Assembly (NCBI GenBank): GCA_009363175.1
Contig: CP045205.1
Coordinates: 1,674,001-1,738,000, forward strand
Reading direction: 5' to 3'
Length of the DNA: 64,000 nt
DNA from: Citrobacter telavivensis
GTDB lineage: Bacteria; Pseudomonadota; Gammaproteobacteria; Enterobacterales; Enterobacteriaceae
Shown one piece after another: positions 34,886-44,150 of the stretch (the stretch's first letter is position 1; each line of letters starts with the position of its first letter). A model generated the notes under the pieces. That model saw nothing but the letters and a program-made list of their open reading frames with translations, was not told where the DNA came from and did no database searches. Made by a program: the position numbers and the translations under genes.

Positions 34886-36215
34886 AGGTGACTGTCATAT
34901 TAACTTGTCCCGTCACCGGTCCGGTATAGCTGGCACCATTACGTTTAATGGCACCGCGCTGGACAAACCGCGCACCAAACTGCGCCGTGTCCTGACTGCT
35001 ATAGCTGAGATCTTGCGTATTTGTTTTAACTTGTCCTTTGCTACCCGTACTGACAGGAAAACTAGGATAAGGTGCGATGGTAGTATTGACATCAATTCGG
35101 CTACCGTTATAAGACATCTCGATTTCTAACCCTTCAATAAACTGACCGCCACTGTCATACACGGTGATATTTCGGTTCAGTAATCCGTCTGAGCCAGCAT
35201 CCTGAAAACTAAATTTCACGTTATTCACTTTTCCAGAACATTCAATATTAAGATCGATCGGCTTTATGGCGCCGTAAGCAGGTAAAACCCCTGTATTTCT
35301 GCCTGCCACATCGGTCCAGGTTCCCAGGTTTACCTGATAATTAGTTGCTCCTCGCAATCGGCAGGTAGGTTTTATCACTGTGATACCTCCGGATCCTATG
35401 ATGGAGGTCGGTACTCCAGAATTTGTAGTAATGTAATTCACACCCCATACACCATATTTTGTAAAAAAATCAAATCCTGAGCTAAGTGATAAGTTAGGTG
35501 ACGCCTGCACATCATTGATTTTTATTAATTCCCCTCGTACTGCGTAGGTTGCAAAATGATCGCTGCCACTAAAAGTAAATTGTTTGCTTGCAGCGTTATA
35601 TATTGGTTCGAAAAAAGTAGTAATAGCGTTTTCGCCGAGAACTGAGGTGACGGGATACTCTACCCCTGTTGATGCAGGAGCAGTTGTTGTTACCACATAG
35701 TTGAATGCAGAAGATGAACTGTAACCGGTCGAAGCGGGAGTATATCCAATTGGAGTACTGCCTGAACTTACCAGCTTAACATAAAGTTTCATGCCAATGC
35801 CTGGATTGGTTGTAGAGAATGTTTGCGTTGTACTATTGAATGTGCCATACCGAAAACCAAATCCACCAGAAATACTATTTGTGAAGCCGAATGATGATAT
35901 TTGATATGGTTGACCATCCAGGTAATATGGACCGCCTGCGCCACTATTGCAGCGGAAAGTAATATTTGGAATAAAATCGCCGTAATCCCAACTGTAAAGC
36001 GTTGCACCATTGGCAATATTATCGTCCACTATCAGGGTTCTGGATTGAGATAATGGTTGTTGTCCGGAAAATGAAACGCTGCAATTCGCTCTTTGCAGCG
36101 TTGTATTATTGTTCCAGTAGAAAGGTTGGGCAGGAACGATATCAGCGCTTGCCTGTTGACTTATTCCGCTAAGAACCAATATTGGCATTATATATTTGCA
36201 GATTCGTTTAGTCAT
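34878..36215 (-). CDS. Two-domain fimbrial tip adhesin
   Basis: 445 residues with a signal peptide ending QASA. The first half (about residues 25-260) is a serine/threonine/glycine-rich lectin-like domain without close resemblance to FimH or PapG that I can see; the second half has the pilin fold with the paired cysteines (CRLRG near residue 284 and ECSGK) and ends with the donor-strand/chaperone-recognition pattern VTGQVNMTVTYE. It overlaps the chaperone by the ATGA junction. Receptor unknown. Confidence 0.82.
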   Translation of the reverse strand: MTKRICKYIMPILVLSGISQQASADIVPAQPFYWNNNTTLQRANCSVSFSGQQPLSQSRTLIVDDNIANGATLYSWDYGDFIPNITFRCNSGAGGPYYLDGQPYQISSFGFTNSISGGFGFRYGTFNSTTQTFSTTNPGIGMKLYVKLVSSGSTPIGYTPASTGYSSSSAFNYVVTTTAPASTGVEYPVTSVLGENAITTFFEPIYNAASKQFTFSGSDHFATYAVRGELIKINDVQASPNLSLSSGFDFFTKYGVWGVNYITTNSGVPTSIIGSGGITVIKPTCRLRGATNYQVNLGTWTDVAGRNTGVLPAYGAIKPIDLNIECSGKVNNVKFSFQDAGSDGLLNRNITVYDSGGQFIEGLEIEMSYNGSRIDVNTTIAPYPSFPVSTGSKGQVKTNTQDLSYSSQDTAQFGARFVQRGAIKRNGASYTGPVTGQVNMTVTYE

Positions 36216-36949
36216 AACCGTACCTCAGTCGTCAGCACGCCCGTCTCACCGCCAAAATCATTGACTGCGCTGTAGGTGAGGGTGGCAGACTTACCGATTA
36301 ACCCCTTCGGTACGCTATAGCGCTGGCTGCTCATTGGCGCGGGCATTTCGGTTTTGTCTTCCAGTCGGGTTTCGTTTACGCCCCCTGCCTTCAGGGACAG
36401 TTGACCGAAGCTAATGTAATAAGGAGTGGGGTTCGTTGCTTTCAGCCAGACCGCACCGCCCTCGCGTTCAACGCTCCAGGTCAGCGACTTCACCGCCTCC
36501 GCAGCCTTACCGCTGTCCAGTCCTTTCGGGCGGACGAATATTTTTAATCGACTGCGAATCGCCAGGACCAGTTTGTTATTCTCGCTGTCTTTGGCTTTCG
36601 GTGGGATTTCCTGGATTGATAACCAGTATACCGACTCCCGGTTTTGTGGAATTTCACCCGGTAAAACGACCAGGCGCAATTTCCCTTCCTGTTTTCCGGT
36701 GAGTTTCATCACGGGCGGCGTTAACACTAAAGGCAGGTTATTATCATTGCCTTTTATATCTTCCAGCCACGACTGAACCAGATACGGTTCCTGGCTTTCA
36801 TTAACGATCTCAATTGGCGTTTCTTTATCGTCGGCATAAGCCACAATACGCGTCAGTTGTGGACGAACGGCGCTCCAGCTGTGTACCGGAATTAAAAAGC
36901 TCAATGCAGCGCTGATTAACAGTGAATGTTTAATGGTCTTTAACAACAT
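36212..36949 (-). CDS. Fimbrial periplasmic chaperone (PapD-like)
   Basis: 245 residues, two-Ig-domain periplasmic chaperone that caps pilin subunits by donor-strand complementation. Signal peptide ends around HSWSA; the G1-strand motif is NKLVLAIRSRLKIFVRP and conserved basic residues (an Arg near the N-terminus and a Lys around residue 120) anchor the subunit C-terminus. Fifty bases after the usher gene. Confidence 0.93.
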   Translation of the reverse strand: MLLKTIKHSLLISAALSFLIPVHSWSAVRPQLTRIVAYADDKETPIEIVNESQEPYLVQSWLEDIKGNDNNLPLVLTPPVMKLTGKQEGKLRLVVLPGEIPQNRESVYWLSIQEIPPKAKDSENNKLVLAIRSRLKIFVRPKGLDSGKAAEAVKSLTWSVEREGGAVWLKATNPTPYYISFGQLSLKAGGVNETRLEDKTEMPAPMSSQRYSVPKGLIGKSATLTYSAVNDFGGETGVLTTEVRL

Positions 36950-37002
36950 AATTCTACTCTCTTGAATAATTCATTGAACAGGTGCTGACAACGCCCTGCT
37001 TA

Positions 37003-39591
37003 TTACTGGCAATTCACCGTGATTTTTTGGTACCACTGCGATTCAGAATTATTGGTATTTAATTTTGGTAACGTAAACTGACACTGCTTATCACGCCCCC
37101 AGTTAACAATCAGCTTTTCATCTCTGCGTGCATCCAGCCCCGTCAGATAAGCCAGTCCGTTATTACCCACAATGCCGGCTTCTTCACCTTGACCTTCAAC
37201 GGTGACCACTGCGCCAACCGGAATCGTGTGCGGACTCTTAATCACCACCATTGCACGACGCCCGTTGCGTGTAGCAAAACGCAGCAGCACCACCGCACCC
37301 TCGGTCGGTACCACTTTTTTCGTTGATTCCTTAAGTTCCACGTTCGGCGCATTTTGGGTGTCTAAACTGACGGTGTTATAGCGATAAGGGCTGAGATACG
37401 TCACGACGGCACGCCCCCAGCGGTCGGTTCTGACATTGTTATTACCAGAGACGCTGATATCAGGCGCATCATCGGTTTCCACAATGCCGATAGTGTCACC
37501 CATTCTTTGGGCAAGCAGCAGACCGCCTCGGTACACCACCACACCACCGGCAATACCGGCTGAGAACTGGTCAGCATAATTACTGTGGCTGACCGACGAG
37601 TTCAGGGTGGCAAAACTGGCGTTATGGGATAATGACGCTGATTCGCTGAGGTTATTATCGGTATCCCGTTGCACATTAATGCTATAAGACAGGGGGCTGT
37701 CCTGTTGTCCGCCGGAAATCCCGACTGACTGACTGTAGCGATTATCTCTATTGCGCGTCAGGTTATAACTCACCGAGTTATAGTTCCTCTCGCGTTCGCC
37801 CCAGCGTAAGGGGATGCTGACGCCGAGATTGAGCGAGTTGTCATTGTCGCCGTTGCCATTTTTGCTGTAGGTGTATGCCAGGTTGACGCTGGCGGAACCC
37901 AGCATAAAACCATAACCGGCGGACGCTGAAGTGCTCTTTTCAGACGTGCCATAATAGCGATCCTGACTCAGCGAAAGATAAAGACTGCCATGTTCTTGCA
38001 GACCCTGGTTGATATTGACCTCAAGTCGGCTGCGACGGCGTTTATTCCACAGGCTATCTCCTCTTTCATAATCACTGTCATCGTCATACCCCGAGTGATT
38101 ATTTCGGCTAGTAAACTCTGAGAAGGACAGGAAATGTTCTGAACGATATTGATAGCCTAAAATACGCAGGCCGGTATCGGTCTGGTCAAACTGTTTTGCA
38201 TATAACAAACGAACCGCGCTACCGTTTTTCGTGCTGGTATCATGGGTGCTGGTGGCGTAATCATAGCGATAACGCGCCTGGGCGAGATCTAACGAAAACG
38301 CGCCGATATTACCGATATTCCACGCCGCCCCCATCGCCAGAGACTGATACTGCTCTGACCCGAGGCTTGAGACATTCAGCGTAAGCGCTTCAAATCCACG
38401 CTCAATGCTCAGCGCTGCCATTAATGGCTTATCAGACTGGCTGTCAGGATATTCCCCCATCGACAGGCTATAACGAAAGGCGCCGGGGCGGATCATATTT
38501 GGCAGTGCGGTATACGGTACGGTGAATTTCTGCTCTGTACCGTCGGTTTCTTCAACCGTGACGTCCAGATCGGCACCGATCTGTCCGGTATACAGGTCGT
38601 CAATGGCAAAAGCACCGGGCGTCAGGGTTTTACTGTAAATAATATTGCCACGCTGGCGCACCACGAGACGTGCGTTAGTGCGGGCTACGCCTCTGATAAC
38701 CGGCGCATAGCTGAACTGTGATTCCAGCAGCATTCTTTCATTGGTTCCAAGGGTGAAACCCCGCAGCGGAATAACGCCCATAATACTGCTGGGCGTATAG
38801 GTATAGATATCCCCGGCAGAGATTTTTGATTGCAATGCGATGATATTGCGTTCGGCATACAGTCTGTCGTGGTTAGTTTTCCAGCCCTCGCGGCTATTCT
38901 TATTAAATGTATCAAAACTATAAAGTCTCCAGGCTCCTGCACTGGCAATACTACTCAGACTGACAAAAGAATTATTATTATTAGAACGGCTGTCATTCCC
39001 TTCGTTATTGGTGCTTTTCTGGCGGGTATTATAAAAATAGCCATTGTAAGCGGTGCGTAATGCCGGGGTGCCATCATCCCACTCCGTCGGAGAGATCATT
39101 TGAAAGCGTGAGCGGTTTACGGCTTCCTGCGGCAGAGTCAGTCTGAGCTGCTGGTGTGCATCATCGTAAAATACAGTAGCGGCAGGAATGCGCTGCGCTA
39201 AATCTTCACAGCTCCCGTCCGATGGCGGCTCTTTTTCTGGCGTTTGCCAGTCATCATAAAGCTCTGTTTTCACGCCTAATTCGTTTAACAGATGACGACT
39301 CAGGCAGGGAACAACCAGCTTGTCTTTCGCCTGAGGGATAAAGTTGATCTCGTAAATATCCGTTACGCGATCGTTCACGACCACCTCAACCTTTTTTTTC
39401 CCGGGTGCCAGCGTATTTTTATAAAGAAATATATCGGGGGTCGCGCCATTTTTATCCTGGCGCAAAAATTCACTCTCAAATTCACTGTCGTTTTCCTCTG
39501 CATTGATACATGAGGAAAACGACAACAAAATCGAAACTGCCAGCACAGATAAAACACGATAAGCGGGGATAGAGAAATAGTAAGCTGGCAT
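37003..39591 (-). CDS. Outer-membrane fimbrial usher
   Basis: 862 residues, typical FimD/PapC length. Signal peptide near residues 1-30, N-terminal chaperone-binding domain, 24-strand barrel with plug (about 150-680), and C-terminal domains with the conserved pattern VPTEGAVVLLRFATRNGRRA. It secretes and assembles the pilus. Follows the pilin by about 90 bases. Confidence 0.95.
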   Translation of the reverse strand: MPAYYFSIPAYRVLSVLAVSILLSFSSCINAEENDSEFESEFLRQDKNGATPDIFLYKNTLAPGKKKVEVVVNDRVTDIYEINFIPQAKDKLVVPCLSRHLLNELGVKTELYDDWQTPEKEPPSDGSCEDLAQRIPAATVFYDDAHQQLRLTLPQEAVNRSRFQMISPTEWDDGTPALRTAYNGYFYNTRQKSTNNEGNDSRSNNNNSFVSLSSIASAGAWRLYSFDTFNKNSREGWKTNHDRLYAERNIIALQSKISAGDIYTYTPSSIMGVIPLRGFTLGTNERMLLESQFSYAPVIRGVARTNARLVVRQRGNIIYSKTLTPGAFAIDDLYTGQIGADLDVTVEETDGTEQKFTVPYTALPNMIRPGAFRYSLSMGEYPDSQSDKPLMAALSIERGFEALTLNVSSLGSEQYQSLAMGAAWNIGNIGAFSLDLAQARYRYDYATSTHDTSTKNGSAVRLLYAKQFDQTDTGLRILGYQYRSEHFLSFSEFTSRNNHSGYDDDSDYERGDSLWNKRRRSRLEVNINQGLQEHGSLYLSLSQDRYYGTSEKSTSASAGYGFMLGSASVNLAYTYSKNGNGDNDNSLNLGVSIPLRWGERERNYNSVSYNLTRNRDNRYSQSVGISGGQQDSPLSYSINVQRDTDNNLSESASLSHNASFATLNSSVSHSNYADQFSAGIAGGVVVYRGGLLLAQRMGDTIGIVETDDAPDISVSGNNNVRTDRWGRAVVTYLSPYRYNTVSLDTQNAPNVELKESTKKVVPTEGAVVLLRFATRNGRRAMVVIKSPHTIPVGAVVTVEGQGEEAGIVGNNGLAYLTGLDARRDEKLIVNWGRDKQCQFTLPKLNTNNSESQWYQKITVNCQ

Positions 39592-39684
39592 AGTCGTTTT
39601 CTTTTGTTACTTAGGTGTAATAACCACCACGGCAAATTTTGCGGTGGTGGTTTAGATAATCCAGGTCAGGCCTTATCTGACTTA

Positions 39685-40251
39685 TCAGAAGTAAGAGATG
39701 ACAAAGTCGGCAACGCCAGTGACGTTACCTGACGTCACTCCAGTGCTCAGGGATTTGTAGGCTGCGTTGTAATTCAGTGTCAGCGAGCGAGGTGAACCTG
39801 TTGGAGGCAATGCCACACCTGGATCACTTGCCGCGCCGCCGTTTACGTCGATTTGCGTCGTGCCGTTTTGTTGCAAAATGGCGATAGCCACGTTCGCTGC
39901 TGGAGTTACCAGTGCGGTGTTTTCAATAGCCCCTCCGACTGCGCTGGTTGTTGTGAACAGTGTGCGCACGTTACGCAGTGCCGCAGTTGCCTCGCATCCG
40001 GTAAGCTGGATGGAGAATGGCTTTATACCGGCGTAAGTCCCGGCTGCGGCGTTCAGGGTCGATCCAGTGACGTTATCCAGCGTCAGAACAGCGGTGCCTG
40101 GAGTCCCCGTAGCGTCGGCAGTGACGGACGCAATCGCGGTACATGCCGAACTGGTGACAAGACCGTTGAACGTAATTGTGCCGTCAGCAGCCTGGGCAAT
40201 CCCGCTGCTTACACACAATGCAATAACGGATGCCAGAAGATATTTATTCAT
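39685..40251 (-). CDS. Major fimbrial subunit (pilin)
   Basis: 188 residues with signal peptide ending AQAA before DGTITFNGLV, the mature start typical of type 1-like and YbgD-like pilins (NGLVTSSACTA with the first Cys; LTGCEATA with the second), and a beta-zipper C-terminus VADFVISYF. GGAG precedes the ATG. First gene in the order pilin-usher-chaperone-adhesin, the same order as the E. coli ybgDQPO (pi-like) cluster. Confidence 0.92.
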   Translation of the reverse strand: MNKYLLASVIALCVSSGIAQAADGTITFNGLVTSSACTAIASVTADATGTPGTAVLTLDNVTGSTLNAAAGTYAGIKPFSIQLTGCEATAALRNVRTLFTTTSAVGGAIENTALVTPAANVAIAILQQNGTTQIDVNGGAASDPGVALPPTGSPRSLTLNYNAAYKSLSTGVTSGNVTGVADFVISYF

Positions 40252-40824
40252 AGTAACTCCATGTTGATTTATATTTCATTCATTCCATGTTTGCCTTGTA
40301 ATAGAGAATGTTGCATTTGATTATCGTCTGATGCGCGTGTGAGCACTCATCAAATGATGACCATCAAACGTAAACTCTATAAACAAGTGTCCATGTCATT
40401 TTTAAAACGATATTGGTAAAACCTTAATCCTTAATGGATTGAACTTCCCCTTATTAAATATTAATTAAGTGAAAGGTTGAGATTTCCAATACCAGAATGC
40501 TAGCGAAATTGATTTTTTTATACAAATGAGTTGCTGAAATTCATTATCCTCAGCATGAAATATTGTGTTTTCACTTTTTACAGGGATTGATGTAGGTTAT
40601 GTCGGGCGGGAAGCATATCTGTTGACGTGTTTGTCTGAAAGGGCCATTTTGTGGCATGAGATATCATGTTACTGGATAACTCAGCATTTTATATTTTTTT
40701 AATTATGAATTAAGGATGAAAATATAACGATTACTTTTAACTGATATTTTACAATAAATAAACAATGCGAGCGACAGGTCATGCGCTGGCTGCTTTTATC
40801 CGTTTTCGCAATACCAGCGTGCGA
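40252..40824. promoter_or_regulatory. AT-rich fimbrial leader region
   Basis: 573 gene-free bases between the pilin and the FidL-like gene. Very AT-rich with runs such as T7 and A/T tracts at 40690-40730, suggestive of H-NS silencing. The fimbrial promoter must be here. I see no FimB/E-type inverted repeats and no paired GATC sites that would imply invertible or Dam-controlled phase variation. Confidence 0.5.
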
Positions 40825-41298
40825 CTATTTAGCACAGTACAAATAGATATACTGATTGTTTCCAATCAGATATCCACCATCACCTGCCGGATAAACGGTA
40901 ATGGTGTTTTTTGAGTTGTGGTAAAAGAAATAACCAGGGAGTAGATCTTTGAGTATAGGGTCAAGTTCTGAACGATTTCCAATTTCAGCATTTGAGTTGT
41001 TGTTGATATAGACTCTGGAGCCTCGCTGTTCAGCTTCATAAGAGGCCACTTTCTGTACATAGCCCAAACTCTCACCGTTTCTTTTCTTCAGTTCCCCTTC
41101 GATAGCCGTTTGGCCAGATTTACCATCAATAGAGTGGAATGCTCTCATGCTAAAGATATAGTTTTCATTTTTTACTGTGGTGTATCCCTGGCATTCGAAA
41201 TGCGTCAGAACCCGGTGTTGATGATAAAGGTAGATATTGACTATCACCAGAAGGCCAATGATGAGACTCATCGCGACATTAAATACTTTCTGATTCAT
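40825..41298 (-). CDS. FidL-like membrane protein
   Basis: 157 residues with a single N-terminal membrane segment (about residues 6-24) and a periplasmic domain with cysteines at HFECQGY and YLYCAK. Its start overlaps the end of the adjacent ToxR/CadC-like regulator by the ATGA junction. That architecture, a small periplasmic partner after a membrane winged-helix regulator, is that of FidL beside MarT in Salmonella and functionally resembles ToxS beside ToxR. Name by family analogy, not exact homology. Confidence 0.7.
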   Translation of the reverse strand: MNQKVFNVAMSLIIGLLVIVNIYLYHQHRVLTHFECQGYTTVKNENYIFSMRAFHSIDGKSGQTAIEGELKKRNGESLGYVQKVASYEAEQRGSRVYINNNSNAEIGNRSELDPILKDLLPGYFFYHNSKNTITVYPAGDGGYLIGNNQYIYLYCAK

Positions 41299-42092
41299 TG
41301 TGCCGCATCTCCCAGTATATTGTAGGTCGTACAGTCAAACGGTAAGTCACTTTCCAGTGGGTGTTTGCACAACAGCAATGATGAATGAATATTAAATTGC
41401 ATGCTGGCCGTGTATAAATACACGTAGGGGGTTTGTTTACAATCAATATTGTTATCGATGATTTGTTTACTGACTTCCGTTGCCGTAAATTTATAATTGG
41501 TATGAACAGAACAACCCGATATGTTCATTTTCTGCGTGTAAATGTCGCTTAACACGGTGGGGATACCCCATAGAAATAACTGAAGTCCAGCGGCAATGGA
41601 TAACGTCAGGACGCTTACCAGAAAGAAAAACCTGAGGATGGATTGATTCTTAAAGGCGCTTTTTTTCGCGATAGTGCTGGTTTGTTGAGCCGTAGAGTGG
41701 GGGATCTCAGGCAATGCAGGTTCTACATCGTCAACATCGTCGGTTAACGCTATCTCCTGAACGTTGACGTCTTTCGCAAGTAAGAACCCTTTTTTGGGAA
41801 CCGTCTGGATTATCTTATCCCCATCCTCAGAAAAGGTCTTAAGCGCCTTTCGTAATAAAGAAATGTTCTGATAAAGCGTGCTCACGGGAACTGATGCGCC
41901 TTCATCTCCCCAGACATAAGGGTAAAAATCATTTTGAGGAACCAGCTCGTAGCGCCGCTCAAGTAAAAGCTGGAGGCAACGACTTGCCGGGACATTGAGG
42001 GTAACGGCGAGGTTCGAACTATGGCGGGATACTAACTGATACTTGTCTGGGTAGAACTCAATCAGATCGTCAAGAATGTACCGGTTTGGCAT
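41295..42092 (-). CDS. Membrane-bound winged-helix regulator (CadC/ToxR/MarT-like)
   Basis: 265 residues: an OmpR-type winged helix at the N-terminus (about residues 5-105, with the VSTLYQNISLLRKAL recognition helix and IIQTVPKKGFLL wing), an acidic linker, one membrane segment (about 152-174) and a roughly 90-residue periplasmic sensor with several cysteines. Such one-component regulators bind DNA from the membrane. Coupled to the FidL-like gene and next to the fimbrial operon, which it probably controls (inference). Confidence 0.85.
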   Translation of the reverse strand: MPNRYILDDLIEFYPDKYQLVSRHSSNLAVTLNVPASRCLQLLLERRYELVPQNDFYPYVWGDEGASVPVSTLYQNISLLRKALKTFSEDGDKIIQTVPKKGFLLAKDVNVQEIALTDDVDDVEPALPEIPHSTAQQTSTIAKKSAFKNQSILRFFFLVSVLTLSIAAGLQLFLWGIPTVLSDIYTQKMNISGCSVHTNYKFTATEVSKQIIDNNIDCKQTPYVYLYTASMQFNIHSSLLLCKHPLESDLPFDCTTYNILGDAAQ

Positions 42093-42715
42093 GGAGAGAC
42101 TCTATGTATATGAAAATTATAACTTTATAAAAAATAAAAATGTAATTTAGATTTTGTTATCAATAGTATAGCCTTCCTTGAATAAGATGAAGCTGTCAAT
42201 GTGGTGAAAGCCTTTCTATAGATGCTTTATGACATTAACTGAATGAAATGTATAGAAAAATTAATACTGTTCTTATCCGCAGTCAGAATGCAAACCTCTC
42301 TTACACTCTACTTTAACTCTACTTTTATCTAATTCATTTTTTTGCCTGGCAATTGACCGTTAATATAGGTCTCGCCAATAGATTGGTGGCCCGCTGTGAG
42401 AGCCTATCCTCAGGATGAAAAGTCTTAGTAGTTATAGGGTTAAAATGAAAGAAGTGAGTCTGACTAGTTGATAATGCTAAAAATACTGGCAAATAGATCA
42501 ATTTTGGTTGAGTGTTTTTTTAAATGGTAAATACCTCATGGTGAGTCTCTTTGGGATTATTAACCGATCTGATCGAAATACTATTGGCCGGTTATAGCAT
42601 AAAGATCTGTTATTGGGTTCTCTGGCAGCGTTTTAGCATTATGGTTTGATAAATGTCTCATTTATTTGCCAACCTAATTATTTTTAATGAGAATGCGCAT
42701 AAAAAGTAAGGACAT
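42093..42715. promoter_or_regulatory. AT-rich divergent intergenic region
   Basis: 623 bases without a supported gene between the divergently read CadC-like regulator and the next winged-helix gene. AT-rich with pyrimidine-rich tracts, e.g. repeated CTACTTTAACTCTACTTTT near 42305-42330. Probable promoter and H-NS-bound DNA; no RNA gene recognised. Confidence 0.5.
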
Positions 42716-43195
42716 ATGCTTGTCAATACATCGCTATGCGTTAATCAGTACTTAATAGAGATAGATGATATGGATAAAACTATTTTTGGCTATTATATTG
42801 AACCAGATGTCTATTTTGACATTAATAAAAGAATGCTGGTCAATGTGGATAAGAACATTCGTTCCCACAGTTATTCCCCTGTCATTCTCAGGGAAACAAT
42901 GTTTCATCTGTTAGTCTACCTACTGGAAAATGCAAAAGGGAATATCATTAGCAATTCTGACATTCTGTTAAATGTCTGGGATAACCACGGATTAAGTTCA
43001 TCCAATCAACGCTTGTGGCAGGTGATGAACGCATTAAAAATTAAGTTAAACGCTGTAGGCATAACCGAAGACTTCATTATGCGGGTTGAGTCTAAAGGTT
43101 ATTATGTCAGGGAAAATTTAGTTAATGTTTTATACACAAACAAAAAAAATGGATTTATTGGGAAACCCAGTAATGCTGAGCAAGTCATTTCTTAA
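42716..43195 (+). CDS. Winged-helix (OmpR/CadC-type) DNA-binding protein
   Basis: 159 residues, of which about 25-130 form a trans_reg_C winged helix: LRETMFHLLVYLLENAKGNIIS, then SSSNQRLWQVMNALKIKLNAVG as recognition helix, then MRVESKGYYVRE as the wing. There is no membrane segment or receiver domain, so it is a stand-alone DNA-binding module. The ATG at 42716 has AAGGA close by; the ATG at 42770 is an alternative. It precedes the LuxR-like gene by about 60 bases. Confidence 0.75.
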   Translation: MLVNTSLCVNQYLIEIDDMDKTIFGYYIEPDVYFDINKRMLVNVDKNIRSHSYSPVILRETMFHLLVYLLENAKGNIISNSDILLNVWDNHGLSSSNQRLWQVMNALKIKLNAVGITEDFIMRVESKGYYVRENLVNVLYTNKKNGFIGKPSNAEQVIS

Positions 43196-43258
43196 TTATT
43201 TATTGTCTGCTTGGTAACAATATCAGGATAATTGACCATATCATATATCGAGGTTGAA

Positions 43259-44008
43259 ATGTGTTATTTTTTGTTTACTGAGAATGTTTATTTACACTTT
43301 GCTTTACGTTCGTTGGGCGATTGCAAAAGGTTGATAGTATCCCCTGATGCTGGCGATTTAAACGACCTCTTTAAGGAAGAATTACCAATGACGGTTTTGT
43401 TAGACTTCAGTACGCCAGCGGTGGCTAAAACTAATATGAACACACTGTACCTGTTGAGCCATCAATACCCTGATATACCCGTGGTCGTATTAAAAGGTAA
43501 TCATAAAATCCTAAGTTGCCTATCCAGGTATCCATCCTGCAATATAACCTATTCAGCAAAATATGTTATCGACTATTTGATCTCGATTTTAAAGATTGTG
43601 CAGACTGATAACGTGCGCTACGCGTTTTCTGTGCCAAAGTTAACTGACAGGCAAGCCAGCATAATGTATCTGGTCTGTCTTGGATTCAGCTTTAAACTAA
43701 TCGCTACTATATTAGGTATGAAAACGAAAACGGTCTATCTGCATTACTATAATTCCTTAACTAAATTAAATGTCAGCAAGGTTTTCGAATTTGCACATTA
43801 TCAGCGTTTTTTAATAAAATTCATACAGGATGAATATCCTGAATCTATGCACATGCTATCTTACTATCTGGCGCGTTCAGAAATGAATATTCCTCTCTCT
43901 CCCCAGGTGAATACCTTCGCCCAAACGAACGCTAACGCATTTGATAAACGGTTTCTGCCTGAATTAGCCGGTATGCACTGTTCCGATGACGTCCTTCTGG
44001 TGGTGTAA
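43259..44008 (+). CDS. LuxR-type helix-turn-helix regulator
   Basis: From the ATG at 43259, with GAGG just upstream, the product is 249 residues (a TTG 27 bases earlier is unlikely). The C-terminal half has a LuxR/FixJ DNA-binding helix-turn-helix: LTDRQASIMYLVCLGFSFK then TKTVYLHYYNSLTKLNV. The N-terminal part looks like a degenerate receiver. Low GC and its position suggest a regulator acquired with the fimbrial cluster. Confidence 0.75.
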   Translation: MCYFLFTENVYLHFALRSLGDCKRLIVSPDAGDLNDLFKEELPMTVLLDFSTPAVAKTNMNTLYLLSHQYPDIPVVVLKGNHKILSCLSRYPSCNITYSAKYVIDYLISILKIVQTDNVRYAFSVPKLTDRQASIMYLVCLGFSFKLIATILGMKTKTVYLHYYNSLTKLNVSKVFEFAHYQRFLIKFIQDEYPESMHMLSYYLARSEMNIPLSPQVNTFAQTNANAFDKRFLPELAGMHCSDDVLLVV

Positions 44009-44122
44009 AATCCGCAATCAGTGTTGCCGTTACCTGAGTTTCGTTGTTTACAGGATTGTCGCAGTCAACCAAAACGGGGCGAGTGAGACGGCAGGTTTTT
44101 GCTTTGTCAGAGGTCGATGGCA

Positions 44123-44147
44123 ACGGCCTGATGTACAGGCCGTGTGT
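44123..44147 (-). terminator. Hairpin after the NhaC gene
   Basis: ACGGCCTG and CAGGCCGT form an 8-bp stem around ATGTA between the convergent LuxR-like and NhaC-family genes. There is little T run, so termination efficiency is uncertain. Confidence 0.45.
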
Positions 44148-44150
44148 TAG

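Noticed and set aside
40252..40824. Possible invertible fimbrial switch
   Set aside because: No paired inverted repeats flanking a promoter and no recombinase gene nearby.
40782..40847. 21-codon plus-strand frame MRWLLLSVFAIPAC
   Set aside because: Overlaps the end of the FidL-like gene, no ribosome site; hydrophobic but probably chance.
43932..44123. 63-codon minus-strand frame after the LuxR-like gene
   Set aside because: Mostly antisense to the LuxR-like gene end; no ribosome site or recognised family, although a residue of an older gene cannot be excluded.
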